In this document: positions 26,598-34,780 of the stretch, one piece after another
Position numbering within the stretch: position 1 is the stretch's first letter
Layout: each line of letters begins with the position of its first letter
Source of the DNA: a virus
Length of the DNA stretch: 64,000 nt
Reading direction: 5' to 3' (one strand)
IMG/VR virus record: IMGVR_UViG_3300036760_001167
Location: 1 to 64,000 of that record
The notes under the pieces: model-generated
Told to the model about the DNA's origin: nothing
Databases searched by the model: none
What the model saw: the letters and a program-made list of their open reading frames with translations, nothing else
Made by a program: the position numbers and the translations under genes

Positions 26598-26603
26598 ATC
26601 TTA
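26598..26603 (-). promoter_or_regulatory. -10 element (CGCGGTGTAAGAT) before protease/capsid genes
   Basis: The minus strand reads CCGCGGTGTAAGATGAGGG, identical over 19 bases to the element before the portal gene at 30982. It lies about 34 bases upstream of the protease ATG. No clear -35 is present. Confidence 0.6.
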
Positions 26604-26668
26604 CACCGCGGCAGTTTCGTCTCCCCGCCGCAGAGGTCCCGTGCCCTACGTCAGAGGAGCCTGGTCCG

Positions 26669-26980
26669 TCACCGCGGAAGGACCGCGGCTTCGCCCGGCG
26701 CCCAGACGTAGCGGTCGATCGGGTTCGGCGGCGGGTCCGGAGGCGGCGCGTGCTCCGTCGCCTCGGCCCACAGGTACGGCGCGTTGCGCAGCCTGCCCGG
26801 CAGCTCGGAGACGAATAGGTCGCCCTGCGCCGGGTCGAGGCCGCGCGCTACCTGCTGGCGCATCAGGCGGTCGATGCCCGCGTCCCACTCTGCGCGGCCG
26901 TCGACGACCCTGACCTGCCCGAGCTGCCTCGGCCCGCCGTCCTGCGGAGAGCCGCGCCAGGTGTACAGCGTCGCGATCAT
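26669..26980 (-). CDS. Small protein coupled to the ART-kinase gene
   Basis: A 103-residue protein starting MIATLYTWRGSPQDGG. Its ATG overlaps the stop of the ADP-ribosyltransferase-kinase gene by one base (TGATG). It contains VVDGRAEWDAGIDRLM, FVSELPGRLRNAPYLWAEA and a Pro-rich tail. No family is recognised with confidence. The strict coupling to a putative toxin-like effector makes an accessory, modulator or chaperone role possible, but that is inference only. Confidence 0.6.
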   Translation of the reverse strand: MIATLYTWRGSPQDGGPRQLGQVRVVDGRAEWDAGIDRLMRQQVARGLDPAQGDLFVSELPGRLRNAPYLWAEATEHAPPPDPPPNPIDRYVWAPGEAAVLPR

Positions 26981-29163
26981 CACGTCCTCCACTGGCCGGT
27001 CGTGAGGATGTGGTCGATCCTCTCGAACATGGCGTCGACGTCGACGAAGCCGTCCCACTGCTGGCGGATGGACGCCTCGTCCTCGACCATTGTGTCGAGG
27101 ATCGTGCGCTGCGCGTCGGTGAGGACCATGTCGCCGGACAGCGACTCCCTGATCGCGCTGTCGTACAGCGCGCCGCCGCCGGGGAAGGTCAGCGAGCCCG
27201 TCTGCGTGAACGCGAGGCCGTGGTCCAGCGCGACCAGGTGGTGGTCCGCGGTGATCAGCCAGTTCCCGTCGTTGCGGTCGAGGTTGCCGATGACCTGGTC
27301 GAAGAGGACCATCGACTGCCGCTCCTGGAGCGGGATCCGGCTGACCGCGTCCTCGAGCGCGGCCTGCGCCCCGCCCGTCGACCGCGCCTCGTAGATCTCG
27401 AGCCCCGTCTTGCCGGGCACCTTGGCGGACACGAGCGTGAAGTCCGGGTTCTCGGAGGTGCGCGGGAGCAGCACGTTGAACCCGTAGTCCTCGTTGAAGG
27501 ACTGCGCCGCGAGCTCGGCGGCCTGCTCCTCGGACGGGACCACCTTCAGGACGACGTCGAGCTTCGAGCCGTCCGCCTGCGCGACCGTGCCCCAGTGGGG
27601 CGCGTTGATCCCGGTCCCGATCGCCTTGCCCTCCGTCGCCGTCGACTGGAGCGCGTCGTCTAGCAAGGGGCTCATCCAGCTCGGGACGGCGGCACTCGGC
27701 GCGGGGCCAGCCGGGACGGCATGGACGAGCTGCACGTCGACGTACTTCGCGTCCGGGACGACCAGGTGCCCGAACTCGTCGCGGAGCTCGCTGACGTCGA
27801 TGCGCACCGTGTCGACGCCCGTGACCTCGAGCGGCGTGCCGCGCGGCAGGATCAGCTCGGCCTCCTGGCCGACGCCGCCCATCGCGCTCGTGCCCGCGGG
27901 GAGGCTGATCTCCCACACGGCCGGGTTGTCCGACGTGCCGCCCGCGAACTTGGCGGCGACGCCCGGGTCGAGCGACGTCGACAGGTAGGCCGGGTCGGCG
28001 GTCGGCCCGAGCCCCGCGACGCCCGGCCCGCCCCGGAACACGACGAGCGGCTGGTCCAGCCACGACCGCGCGAGCGCGCTGTCGAGGCCGCCGACGACGT
28101 CGCCGACCTGGGCGGCGTCGATCGTCTCCAGCACGTCGGCCGAACCCGAGCGGAGGTACGCGTTGACGTCGGTCGAGACGTCGGTGTTCTCGTACGCCTT
28201 GAGGGCCGCCGCCTCGACGTCCGTCAGCTCTGGCATGCTGGAGGTCGCGAACCGCGCCGCCGACTGGAACTCCGCGGTCGCCGCGTTGGCCGCCAGCACG
28301 CCGGCGGCGTCGGGGGCGGCGGCGGAGGCGTCCACGACGTGCGCCTTGATCACCTGCAGGTAGCGGATCTCCTGCTGGGACTCCTGGCCGATGACGAGCT
28401 GCGCCGTGCCGAACTCGTCGACGACGAGCGTCGTGCCGCGGCCGAGGATGACCTCGCCCTCGGTGTCGAGGCCGAGCGCGACGCCGGTCCCCGCGGGGAC
28501 GGTGATGTCGTAGAGCGCCGGGTCCTGCGCGTACTCCGAGACGAAGTCCGCGGCCATCCCGCGGTCGATGCTCGTGGACATGAAGCCCTGGTCCGTGATG
28601 ACCGTGCCCCGGTCGAGGCCGGTCCTGATCGCGACGCCGCCGCGGTGCAGCACGACGTCGCCGGGGAGCGGGTTCCGCGCGACGAGCGAGTCCAGCCCGT
28701 CCGCGACGCCGCGGACCAGGTCGCCCGCCCCGAGGGCCGCCGGGTCGCCGCCCGCCCTCAGGTACTCGTTCACGTAGGAGAAGTCGCTGACCGAGTACGA
28801 CTCGACGGCGCTCGCCTCCGCGGCCGTCGGCTCGGCCGTCAGCTTGCCGACGAGGTTCGAGTACAGCGTCTCGCCGAGCGGGCTGAGCTGGCGGTCCTCG
28901 GGGAACGGCACCTCGATGTCGGGGTACTCGATCGGGCCGCCGGCCGGAGCCTCGGGCGGCGCCTCGGGCGGCGCGACCTCGCCGTCGACGAGCATCAGGC
29001 AGGTGCAGCCAGCCGTCTCGTCGGCGCTGCCCGTCGGGTCGCCGGGGTAGTAGAGGCCGTTGGAGAACGGGTCGCCGTACGGGACCGTCTCGCCGTCGAT
29101 CGCCTCGTGGCTCGGGCGCGGCTTGTCGCTCGTCACGACCCAGGTCTTGTCGACCTCAGCCAC
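26980..29163 (-). CDS. Double ADP-ribosyltransferase plus kinase-like fusion protein
   Basis: A 727-residue protein with a GTG start at 29163, three bases after the portal stop. Two successive R-S-E class ADP-ribosyltransferase domains are visible. Domain 1 has Arg174 (VVLHRGG), STS at 196-198 (GFMSTS) and E235-G-E237 before VILGRGT. Domain 2 has Arg377 (VVFRGG), STS at 395-397 and E434-A-E436 before LILPRGT. Both therefore keep the catalytic triad. Residues about 515-700 look like a phosphatidylinositol-kinase/HipA-type kinase: Lys540, the GNLDRNDGNW loop (Asp629, Asn634) and LDHG (Asp647). Phage ADP-ribosyltransferases often follow the portal as MuF-linked, virion-delivered proteins. Substrates are unknown. 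Confidence 0.8.
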   Translation of the reverse strand: MAEVDKTWVVTSDKPRPSHEAIDGETVPYGDPFSNGLYYPGDPTGSADETAGCTCLMLVDGEVAPPEAPPEAPAGGPIEYPDIEVPFPEDRQLSPLGETLYSNLVGKLTAEPTAAEASAVESYSVSDFSYVNEYLRAGGDPAALGAGDLVRGVADGLDSLVARNPLPGDVVLHRGGVAIRTGLDRGTVITDQGFMSTSIDRGMAADFVSEYAQDPALYDITVPAGTGVALGLDTEGEVILGRGTTLVVDEFGTAQLVIGQESQQEIRYLQVIKAHVVDASAAAPDAAGVLAANAATAEFQSAARFATSSMPELTDVEAAALKAYENTDVSTDVNAYLRSGSADVLETIDAAQVGDVVGGLDSALARSWLDQPLVVFRGGPGVAGLGPTADPAYLSTSLDPGVAAKFAGGTSDNPAVWEISLPAGTSAMGGVGQEAELILPRGTPLEVTGVDTVRIDVSELRDEFGHLVVPDAKYVDVQLVHAVPAGPAPSAAVPSWMSPLLDDALQSTATEGKAIGTGINAPHWGTVAQADGSKLDVVLKVVPSEEQAAELAAQSFNEDYGFNVLLPRTSENPDFTLVSAKVPGKTGLEIYEARSTGGAQAALEDAVSRIPLQERQSMVLFDQVIGNLDRNDGNWLITADHHLVALDHGLAFTQTGSLTFPGGGALYDSAIRESLSGDMVLTDAQRTILDTMVEDEASIRQQWDGFVDVDAMFERIDHILTTGQWRT

Positions 29164-29166
29164 GGG

Positions 29167-30945
29167 TTACTTCCCGTCGTTCGGGGAGTTCTGGTGCACC
29201 GCCTCGTTCGCTGCCCAGTTCATCACGAACGTCGTGCGGGTCGCCGCGATCTGCGGGGCGCGCGCGTCGATCAGGACCTGGAACACCGCCGCGGCGTCCG
29301 CGCCCTCCTCGCCGAGCTGGGTGTCGGTCACGTCGTTGATCGACTTCGCGACGCCGTCGGCGTTGGCCCGCAGGTAGTTCGCGGTGCGCTCCTGGTCCCA
29401 CGCGCCCTTGACGCGCTCGGCCGCGTGCTCGCCGAAGTGGGTCGTCGCCTGCACCGCCACGCCGAACAGGTCGTCCGCGAGCTCCTTGTCCCAGCGCAGC
29501 CGGTCGAAGCCCTTGCCGCCCAGCACCGAGTTCCGCTGCCGCCTGAACGTCTTCTGCAGCGCCTCGAGGTGGCGGGCCGTGTACGTGTCGCGCCCCTCCT
29601 TCAGGAACTCGACCTCCGCCGCGTCCGCGGCCTTCGCGCCGTCCGGCCCGAGCGCCTTAGGCACATTCTGAGGCGTCGCGGGCGTCGCGGTCGGCGTGAC
29701 CGGGGAGGGCTGCCCGCCGAGGACGACGTTCGCGGGGACGATGAGCTCGTCGTACTCGGGCTTGTCGATCCGCGGCCTGTTGAACTCCGCGCGGACCTCG
29801 TTCCTCGTCAGGTACGGGCCGCCGCCCGCCTGCACCGCGATCTTGGAGCGGTCCTCGAACGAGCCCTTGAGCTTGTCCTCGATGTTGAACTCCAGGTACT
29901 GCCGGCCCTGCGCGTCGAACGCCTCGAACTCCGGGAGGAGCTGGAGCGCGAGCTCCTGCTCGAGGCGGTCGAGGAGCGGCTGCATCGTGTCCTGGTAGAG
30001 CTGCTTGTGGGACTCCTGGACGTTCGCGTACGTGCCGTGGTCGAGGATGCCGATCATCGGCGGCGGGATGTGGTACGCGCTCGCGACCTCCTCGCGGAGG
30101 AGCTTGCGCGACTGGATGAACTGGCTCTCCTCGGCCGAGAACTGGGCGTCGACCCAGTGCATGCCGTCCTCGAGCATCGCGACGCGGCCGGTGTTCTCCG
30201 CGCCCGTGTGCCTGCCCTCGAAGTCCTCGCGCCAGCGGGCGCGGGCGACGTCGTCCCACTCCGGCGCCTCGACCGGGCGCTCGACCACGCCGCCCTTGCG
30301 CGCGAAGTTCCGCCAGAACCAGCGGCGCGCCACCTGCGCCTCGAACTCCTCCATCAGCAGCGAGCGCAGCGTCTCGAGCGGGCTGAGGCCCTCGCCGCCG
30401 AGCGGGTCGTAGCCCGGGAACAGAATGAACTCGTCGGGCCGGACCATCTCGCCGGTGGCCATCCGGTACGCGCGGAGCTGGCCCGTGGCGGGGTCCCAGT
30501 CCGGGAGCAGCGACAGCGGCGACACGCGCGCGACGCCGACCATCCTGGAGCCGGGGCCGGCCGCGCGGAGCTTGCGCCAGTAGGCGCGGTTGTAGATCCC
30601 GATGTCCGCGACGGTGCCCTCCCAGAGCCGGTAGGGCGTGAGGCCGGGGTTCGGCTTGCGGAGGATGACGGAGGCGGGGTGCTCGTCGAGGTGGACGCGG
30701 TCGGTCGCGCTCACGCGCTCGTACAGCTTGATCGTGAGCTGCCCCACGTTCCTAGCCAGGAAGTCCACCACGGTGCGGACGTTCGGCTGGTGGCGGTAGA
30801 TCTCGGCGTAGCTGCCCCAGGCGCCGTACGACCTCATCACCGAGGAGATGTCGGGCGAGAACGAGACCACGGGCAGCCCGTCCACGACAATGCTCTTCCC
30901 CGCGCGCCGCTTGCGGCGCTCGGCCATGCGCGAACGGACGCCCAT
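29167..30945 (-). CDS. Portal protein, HK97 type
   Basis: A 592-residue protein with AAGGAGA before its ATG. The order of motifs is that of HK97-type portals: SYAEIYRHQPNVRTVVDFLARNVGQL near the N-terminus, then TPYRLWEGTVADIGIYNRAYW, IHFP-like FILFPGYDPLGGEGLSPLETL, FWRNFARKGGVVE and VASAYHIPPPMIGIL. The C-terminal 170 residues (after GGQPSPVTPTATPATP) are an extra helical domain, LKEGRDTYTARHLEALQK to HQNSPNDGK, often seen when a MuF-like module is attached. Terminase is unusually far away, about 12.6 kb upstream. Confidence 0.92.
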   Translation of the reverse strand: MGVRSRMAERRKRRAGKSIVVDGLPVVSFSPDISSVMRSYGAWGSYAEIYRHQPNVRTVVDFLARNVGQLTIKLYERVSATDRVHLDEHPASVILRKPNPGLTPYRLWEGTVADIGIYNRAYWRKLRAAGPGSRMVGVARVSPLSLLPDWDPATGQLRAYRMATGEMVRPDEFILFPGYDPLGGEGLSPLETLRSLLMEEFEAQVARRWFWRNFARKGGVVERPVEAPEWDDVARARWREDFEGRHTGAENTGRVAMLEDGMHWVDAQFSAEESQFIQSRKLLREEVASAYHIPPPMIGILDHGTYANVQESHKQLYQDTMQPLLDRLEQELALQLLPEFEAFDAQGRQYLEFNIEDKLKGSFEDRSKIAVQAGGGPYLTRNEVRAEFNRPRIDKPEYDELIVPANVVLGGQPSPVTPTATPATPQNVPKALGPDGAKAADAAEVEFLKEGRDTYTARHLEALQKTFRRQRNSVLGGKGFDRLRWDKELADDLFGVAVQATTHFGEHAAERVKGAWDQERTANYLRANADGVAKSINDVTDTQLGEEGADAAAVFQVLIDARAPQIAATRTTFVMNWAANEAVHQNSPNDGK

Positions 30946-30981
30946 CTGTCTCCTTGGCAGTGCGCTAGTTCTAGCACCCTC

Positions 30982-30987
30982 ATCTTA
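30982..30987 (-). promoter_or_regulatory. -10 element (CGCGGTGTAAGAT) before portal operon
   Basis: The minus strand reads CCGCGGTGTAAGATGAGGG, sharing 19 bases with the element at 26598. It lies 37 bases upstream of the portal ATG, downstream of the WhiB stop, and probably starts the main head operon. Confidence 0.6.
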
Positions 30988-31007
30988 CACCGCGGCCAGA
31001 CCGGCCC

Positions 31008-31316
31008 TTAGTCCGAGCCCGAGTCCGGGGTGGCGGGCACGGCGCCGGCCCAGCCGCGGTAGCGGTGCCCGCGCTCGGAGGCGGTCAGGCCGCCCCGGAT
31101 GCCGTAGCTCGGGGCGCCGCCGGCGCCGTCGTGGGCCGAGCGGGCCAGGCACTCCTCGCGGATCTGGCACGCGCCGCAGAGCTCGAGCGCCTCGAGGATC
31201 CGGAGCGGGTCCGGAAGCCGGCCGTCGTCGGCCGCGTTCTCCACCTCGAAGAAGCCCTCCGGGTCGGGGGCGTCGACGCACTCCGCGAGCTCTGCCCACC
31301 AGACCCTCTCGAGCAC
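31008..31316 (-). CDS. WhiB-like iron-sulfur regulator
   Basis: A 102-residue protein with a GTG start. It has four Cys in WhiB spacing, Cys13, Cys47, Cys50 and Cys56 (C-x33-C-x2-C-x5-C), the DPEGFFE motif just after the first Cys, and a GIRGG turn followed by a basic ERGHRYR tail. WhiB-like proteins are [4Fe-4S] transcription regulators restricted to actinobacteria and their phages, binding the housekeeping sigma factor. This is the best host marker in the window. It sits directly ahead of the head-operon promoter and may regulate it or host genes. Confidence 0.9.
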   Translation of the reverse strand: MLERVWWAELAECVDAPDPEGFFEVENAADDGRLPDPLRILEALELCGACQIREECLARSAHDGAGGAPSYGIRGGLTASERGHRYRGWAGAVPATPDSGSD

Positions 31317-31323
31317 GCCGCGG

Positions 31324-31662
31324 CTACTCGTCGGTCTCGGTGAGCCACTCGACCAGGGCCGGGTTCTCGCGGAGCGCCGCGAGGAGGAAGGCGTCGATCG
31401 CGTTGATGAACTGCTCCTCCTCCTTGGCCGGCATCTTGAGGCCCGCGCGTTCGACGCAGTGGTGCATCAGCTCGTGGACTACGACCGCGCGCTGCCCGTT
31501 CCTGGTCTGGCCCTTCGCGACGCGGATCACGTTGCCGCCGTAGTCCCCGCCGATCTCGTAGCCGACCGCGAACTGCCCGATGCTCCTGAGCCACCGGATC
31601 CTGACCACCTGGCCGTCGACGTGGATCCTGTCCGGCCGCGTCTCCTTCGAGCTCCCGTTCAT
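31324..31662 (-). CDS. HExxH zinc metallopeptidase-like protein
   Basis: A 112-residue protein with VVVHELMHHCVERAGL: an HExxH zinc site (HELMH) inside a helix, followed by EEEQFINAIDAFLLAAL, which supplies a downstream acidic residue typical of small zincins such as ImmA/SprT-like proteins. The ATG overlaps the AAA+ gene stop (ATGA). Related small phage peptidases are common and mostly uncharacterised. Candidates for its target are a repressor or a host protein; nothing in the sequence decides between them. Confidence 0.75.
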   Translation of the reverse strand: MNGSSKETRPDRIHVDGQVVRIRWLRSIGQFAVGYEIGGDYGGNVIRVAKGQTRNGQRAVVVHELMHHCVERAGLKMPAKEEEQFINAIDAFLLAALRENPALVEWLTETDE

Positions 31663-32510
31663 GCGTACTGTCCCGGCCTCTCCTCATCGTCGGCCGAGCT
31701 CGCCCGCCCGGCGTTCATCGCCTTGAGGAGCCGCAGCGTCTCGTCGTAGTCCGAGCCGATCACCTGCGTGGAGACCAGCAGCTCCTTCAGGTGGGCGAGC
31801 GACATCCCCTCCGTGTCCTTGACCATCCGGTCGACGTCGACGCGCACGCCCTCCGGGACGAGCGACCGCAAGTACTCGCCGCGCGCCGGCGCGGTCGGGT
31901 GCCCGATCTTGAAGCGCTTGTCGAAGCGGCTCGGCCGGTTCGCGATGCGCGGCGCCAGCACCTCGATGTAGTTGGTCGTCGCGAGGAAGACCACCTTCGG
32001 GTACTTCTCGACACCGTCCAGCAGGTTGAGCACCGCGGACTCATTCTCGTTGCGGCCCGCCAGGATCGCGTCGAGGTCCTCCATCAGCACGACGACGCGC
32101 GCCTCCGGCTGGATCGCGCGGATCTGCCGCAGCGCGATGTGCATGAGGTCCGGGCCGGGCCAGGTGATGACGAACCCGCCCGCCGCGATCACGTCCTGCG
32201 CGACGAGGGAGAGCGTGCTGGTCTTGCCGGAGCCGGGCGGGCCGTAGAGCAGGATCCCGCGCTTGTGCGTCATGCCGAACTTCTCGTACAGCTCGCCGCG
32301 CTCCCAGAACTGCTGGATCTCCGTCACCACCGCGTCGCCCGCGGTGCCGGGCAGCCGGAGCAGCTTGTCCGTGCCCATCTCGGCCCTGGTGAAGAAGAGC
32401 GTGCCGTTGGTGACCTGCACGTCGTAGAGGCCGGCGGGCATGACGTCGACCGTGTCGCTGACCGCGTAGTACATGCCGTTCGCGAAGCCCCACTGCGAGA
32501 CCAGCGGCAC
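31659..32510 (-). CDS. AAA+ ATPase (FtsH/BCS1-like core)
   Basis: I chose the GTG at 32510 because AAGGAAGGGGAGGG lies just upstream, giving 283 residues (MPLVSQWGFANG). Walker A is GPPGSGKT at residues 90-97. VVVLMEDLDAIL is Walker B, and FLATTNYIEVLAPRIANRPSRFDKRF holds sensor 1 and the arginine-finger region. The N-terminal 60 residues have no known domain. It is coupled to a metallopeptidase gene and a WhiB gene. An unfoldase working with the neighbouring peptidase is a plausible but untested idea. Confidence 0.85.
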   Translation of the reverse strand: MPLVSQWGFANGMYYAVSDTVDVMPAGLYDVQVTNGTLFFTRAEMGTDKLLRLPGTAGDAVVTEIQQFWERGELYEKFGMTHKRGILLYGPPGSGKTSTLSLVAQDVIAAGGFVITWPGPDLMHIALRQIRAIQPEARVVVLMEDLDAILAGRNENESAVLNLLDGVEKYPKVVFLATTNYIEVLAPRIANRPSRFDKRFKIGHPTAPARGEYLRSLVPEGVRVDVDRMVKDTEGMSLAHLKELLVSTQVIGSDYDETLRLLKAMNAGRASSADDEERPGQYA

Positions 32511-32648
32511 GTCCCTCCCCTTCCTTGCCCGCTCCGTCACGTTGGTGACGCGGGGAACCCACCCCGCGCCGCGGCCGCTCCCACGACTCCTCGACACCGG
32601 CCGCCTTGAACCGTGCCGGTCCGTGGCAGCCACGCGGCCTTCCCTGCG

Positions 32649-32721
32649 TCCCCGGAGAAGGACTCGAACCCTCGGCCGTCGCGTTAGGACCGCGCCGCTC
32701 TTTCCTCTGAGCTACCCGGGG
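32649..32721 (-). tRNA. tRNA-Arg (anticodon CCT)
   Basis: A 73-base minus-strand gene folds into a complete cloverleaf. The acceptor stem is CCCCGGG with TCCGGGG (one G-U pair). The D arm is GCTC/GAGC with an 8-base loop. The anticodon arm is GCGCG-GTCCTAA-CGCGA, with T33 and anticodon CCT. The T arm is GAGGG-TTCGAGT-CCTTC, and the discriminator base is A. CCA is not encoded. It would read AGG codons, which are rare in GC-rich actinobacteria. It lies alone between the secreted-protein gene and the AAA+ gene. Confidence 0.93.
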
Positions 32722-32727
32722 CTGAGC

Positions 32728-32753
32728 GGGAGGGCCGCCCTCGCGGCCCTCCC
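32728..32753 (-). terminator. Hairpin terminator behind the LAxTG protein gene
   Basis: GGGAGGGCCGC and GCGGCCCTCCC form an 11-bp perfect stem with a 4-base loop, 30 bases after the stop of the secreted protein and just before the tRNA gene. No T-run follows. Confidence 0.7.
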
Positions 32754-32782
32754 GTCCTGCTTGGCTCCGATACCTTACCTCG

Positions 32783-33802
32783 TTACCTGCCTCCCCGCGT
32801 CACCGACGCGATGGACCGCTTCCGCGTGAGCGCGAGCGCGCCCAGGCCGAGCAGCGTCAGGAGCCCCATGCCGATCGCGGGCCGCGTGACGTTCGAGCCC
32901 GTCATCGCGAGGTCGCCGCCGGACGGCGGGCCACCCGCGAAGGTCGGGATCGGAGGCGCCGGCGTCCAGGTGGACTGCCAGCAGGGGAACTGGTCCGCCG
33001 GGCACGCCTTGGGCGGCGGCGTCGGCGAAGGGGTCTGGCAGCCGGCGTTGTCCACCGTGAGCGTCCGCACGTCGCCGCCGTTGAACGCGGCCGTGACCAC
33101 GGTCCCGTTCGCGAGCTGGCCGAGGTCCACGTCCGTCGGGTTGACGGAGATGGTCACGTCGGTGAAGACGCCGTCGACGCTGTAGTACGCGTTCCCGGTG
33201 CCCTCGAACCTGATGAACGTGTCCGTGCAGCTCGAGAAGATGAACGCCTCGGGCGTCGCGGGCGGTGGCGGCGGGGTCTGCGTGCCGATCGGCACGCACT
33301 GCCCGTCGTTGTTGAGCTCGTACCCCTCCGGGACCGTCGCCTGGTCGCCCTCGATGTTCGGGCAGACGTCGACGGGCGGGGGCGTGGTCGTCAGCGGCAC
33401 GCAGTCGCCGTTGTCGTCGATCACGTCGCCCTCCGGGACCGTCGCCTGGTCGCCCTCGATGTTCGGGCAGACGTCGGTCGGCGTGTCGCCGGACGGGCAG
33501 TCGCTCGCGGACGGGCTCTCCTGGCCGACGTCGAGGGCCAGCACGAAGCTCCGGCCCTGCGCGTCGTTGAAGTACAAGCCCACCACGACCGGGTCCTCGC
33601 CGATCGCGTTGAAGTCCACGTCGATCGGGTTCTGGCCGGTCTGCAGCGTCTCGTTCACGCCGGGCGTCCCGACGTACTTGCAGACGAACGCCTTGTGCGG
33701 CGCGGCCGTCGCGTTCGCGGCCATGATGTTCGCCCCGATCGGCAGGAGCACCACGGCCGTCACGGCAAGCGCCGCGAGCAGCTTGTTCCTTGTCCTCTTC
33801 AT
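32783..33802 (-). CDS. Secreted protein with LAxTG sorting signal
   Basis: A 339-residue protein. The ATG at 33802 (MKRTRNKLLAALAV) is chosen because GAGGAG lies eight bases upstream and it opens a clean signal peptide (basic start, hydrophobic 15-20 residues, ANATAA cleavage region). The mature part begins with an HKAFVCKYVGTPG domain, then two copies of DVCPNIEGDQATVPEG with Cys and a Pro-rich linker, and a Thr/Pro-rich stalk. It ends with LAMTG, a hydrophobic span and TRKRS: a sortase signal of the LAxTG type used by actinobacterial class E sortases. It is likely displayed on the cell wall of the infected host. Confidence 0.85.
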   Translation of the reverse strand: MKRTRNKLLAALAVTAVVLLPIGANIMAANATAAPHKAFVCKYVGTPGVNETLQTGQNPIDVDFNAIGEDPVVVGLYFNDAQGRSFVLALDVGQESPSASDCPSGDTPTDVCPNIEGDQATVPEGDVIDDNGDCVPLTTTPPPVDVCPNIEGDQATVPEGYELNNDGQCVPIGTQTPPPPPATPEAFIFSSCTDTFIRFEGTGNAYYSVDGVFTDVTISVNPTDVDLGQLANGTVVTAAFNGGDVRTLTVDNAGCQTPSPTPPPKACPADQFPCWQSTWTPAPPIPTFAGGPPSGGDLAMTGSNVTRPAIGMGLLTLLGLGALALTRKRSIASVTRGGR

Positions 33803-33845
33803 CTCCGTCTCCTCTCGCGCAGGCTTGTGACCTGCCTCCATCCGC

Positions 33846-33851
33846 ATCTTA
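33846..33851 (-). promoter_or_regulatory. -10 element (TAAGAT) before the LAxTG protein gene
   Basis: AGGTAAGATGCGG lies on the minus strand 43 bases upstream of the ATG. Its TAA is also the stop codon of the upstream 79-residue gene. It gives the surface protein its own transcript. Confidence 0.5.
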
Positions 33852-34088
33852 CCTGGATGCGGCCGCCTTGTACACCCCCACCCGCTCTGCCACTGCGGCG
33901 AAGCCGGCGTGGATCGCGCTGGCCGCGCAGGCCCACGCCTCGGCGGCGCAGCTCTCGCCGTGGAACTCGAAGCGGGCCTCGTGCGGGCGGATGCCCGCGG
34001 CGAGGTCGCCCTTGTCCCGCACCGTCACGACGAAGTAGTCCACGCCTCCATCGTAGTGCCTCGTCGCCGCCTCCCTCGTCGCCCTCAT
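33849..34088 (-). CDS. Small protein at the end of the Tad-like operon
   Basis: A 79-residue protein whose ATG overlaps the TadG-like stop (ATGA). It has an N-terminal beta-like segment YFVVTVRDKGDLAAG and an Ala/Cys-rich helix (CAAEAWACAASAIHAGFAAVAERVG). It has no signal peptide and no recognised family. Its stop codon coincides with the next promoter. Confidence 0.6.
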   Translation of the reverse strand: MRATREAATRHYDGGVDYFVVTVRDKGDLAAGIRPHEARFEFHGESCAAEAWACAASAIHAGFAAVAERVGVYKAAASR

Positions 34089-34780
34089 GCCGACAGCCAG
34101 ACGTGCGGGCTCGCGTCGTGCGGGCAGTCGACGGCCGGGTCGATGAAGTAGCTCTGGTTTGACTGCGGCACCGACGCGATCACGAAGGAGTCCTGCGCGT
34201 CGTTGAAACCGGTCGTCCCGTTCCACGGGAGGCCGCTGTGCCAGTCCTTGAGGTCGGAGCTGTTCACGCTCCTCCAGCCGCTCGCTGACACGCTGAGCCT
34301 CTCGGGGTTCCCGACGTACTTGCAGACGTAGACCTGCTTGTCGGCCCCGTTCACGGGGTGGAGCACCGCGGGCGTCAGCCCGTTCAGCCGCCACGAGCCG
34401 GTCGCCGCCACGGTGACGGTCCTCGAGTTGGAGAGGCCCAGGACCGGCGCGAAGTACAGCGGCTGCGTCGACGTGAACGTGACCGAGACGCTGCCGGTCA
34501 CGTTGTTGCACTGGCTGAGGTTCATCGTCCAGGTGAAGCCCGCGGCATGCGGCGCGTTCACCGGGAAGATCGCGAGCGCGTCCGCCTGCGCGGCCGGCGC
34601 GCCCAGCCCCTTCGAGCACTTGAGCGCGGCCGCCAGCGCGGCCGCGTCGGCGCCGTTGACCATCTCTCGCCGCCTGTACAGCATCCCGCCGACGTCGACC
34701 GTCAGCGCGACCGCGCCCATCATCACGACCAGCACGAGCGCCGTGACGACCGCGACGACGCCCTCCTCGCGGCGCCTCAT
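34085..34780 (-). CDS. TadG-like Flp pilus assembly/pseudopilin-type protein
   Basis: A 231-residue protein. The N-terminus EEGVVAVVTALVLVVMMGAVALTVDVGGMLYRRREMVNGADAAALAAA is the TadE/TadG signature: one membrane helix directly after a short basic segment, then the 'D.g.....r...QnaaDaaALAaA' pattern. The exported part holds a conserved Cys and, late in the sequence, a KQVYVCKYVGNPERL domain closely resembling the one in the LAxTG protein. The start overlaps the TadE-like gene stop by four bases. It is likely membrane-anchored and surface-exposed. Confidence 0.85.
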   Translation of the reverse strand: MRRREEGVVAVVTALVLVVMMGAVALTVDVGGMLYRRREMVNGADAAALAAALKCSKGLGAPAAQADALAIFPVNAPHAAGFTWTMNLSQCNNVTGSVSVTFTSTQPLYFAPVLGLSNSRTVTVAATGSWRLNGLTPAVLHPVNGADKQVYVCKYVGNPERLSVSASGWRSVNSSDLKDWHSGLPWNGTTGFNDAQDSFVIASVPQSNQSYFIDPAVDCPHDASPHVWLSA

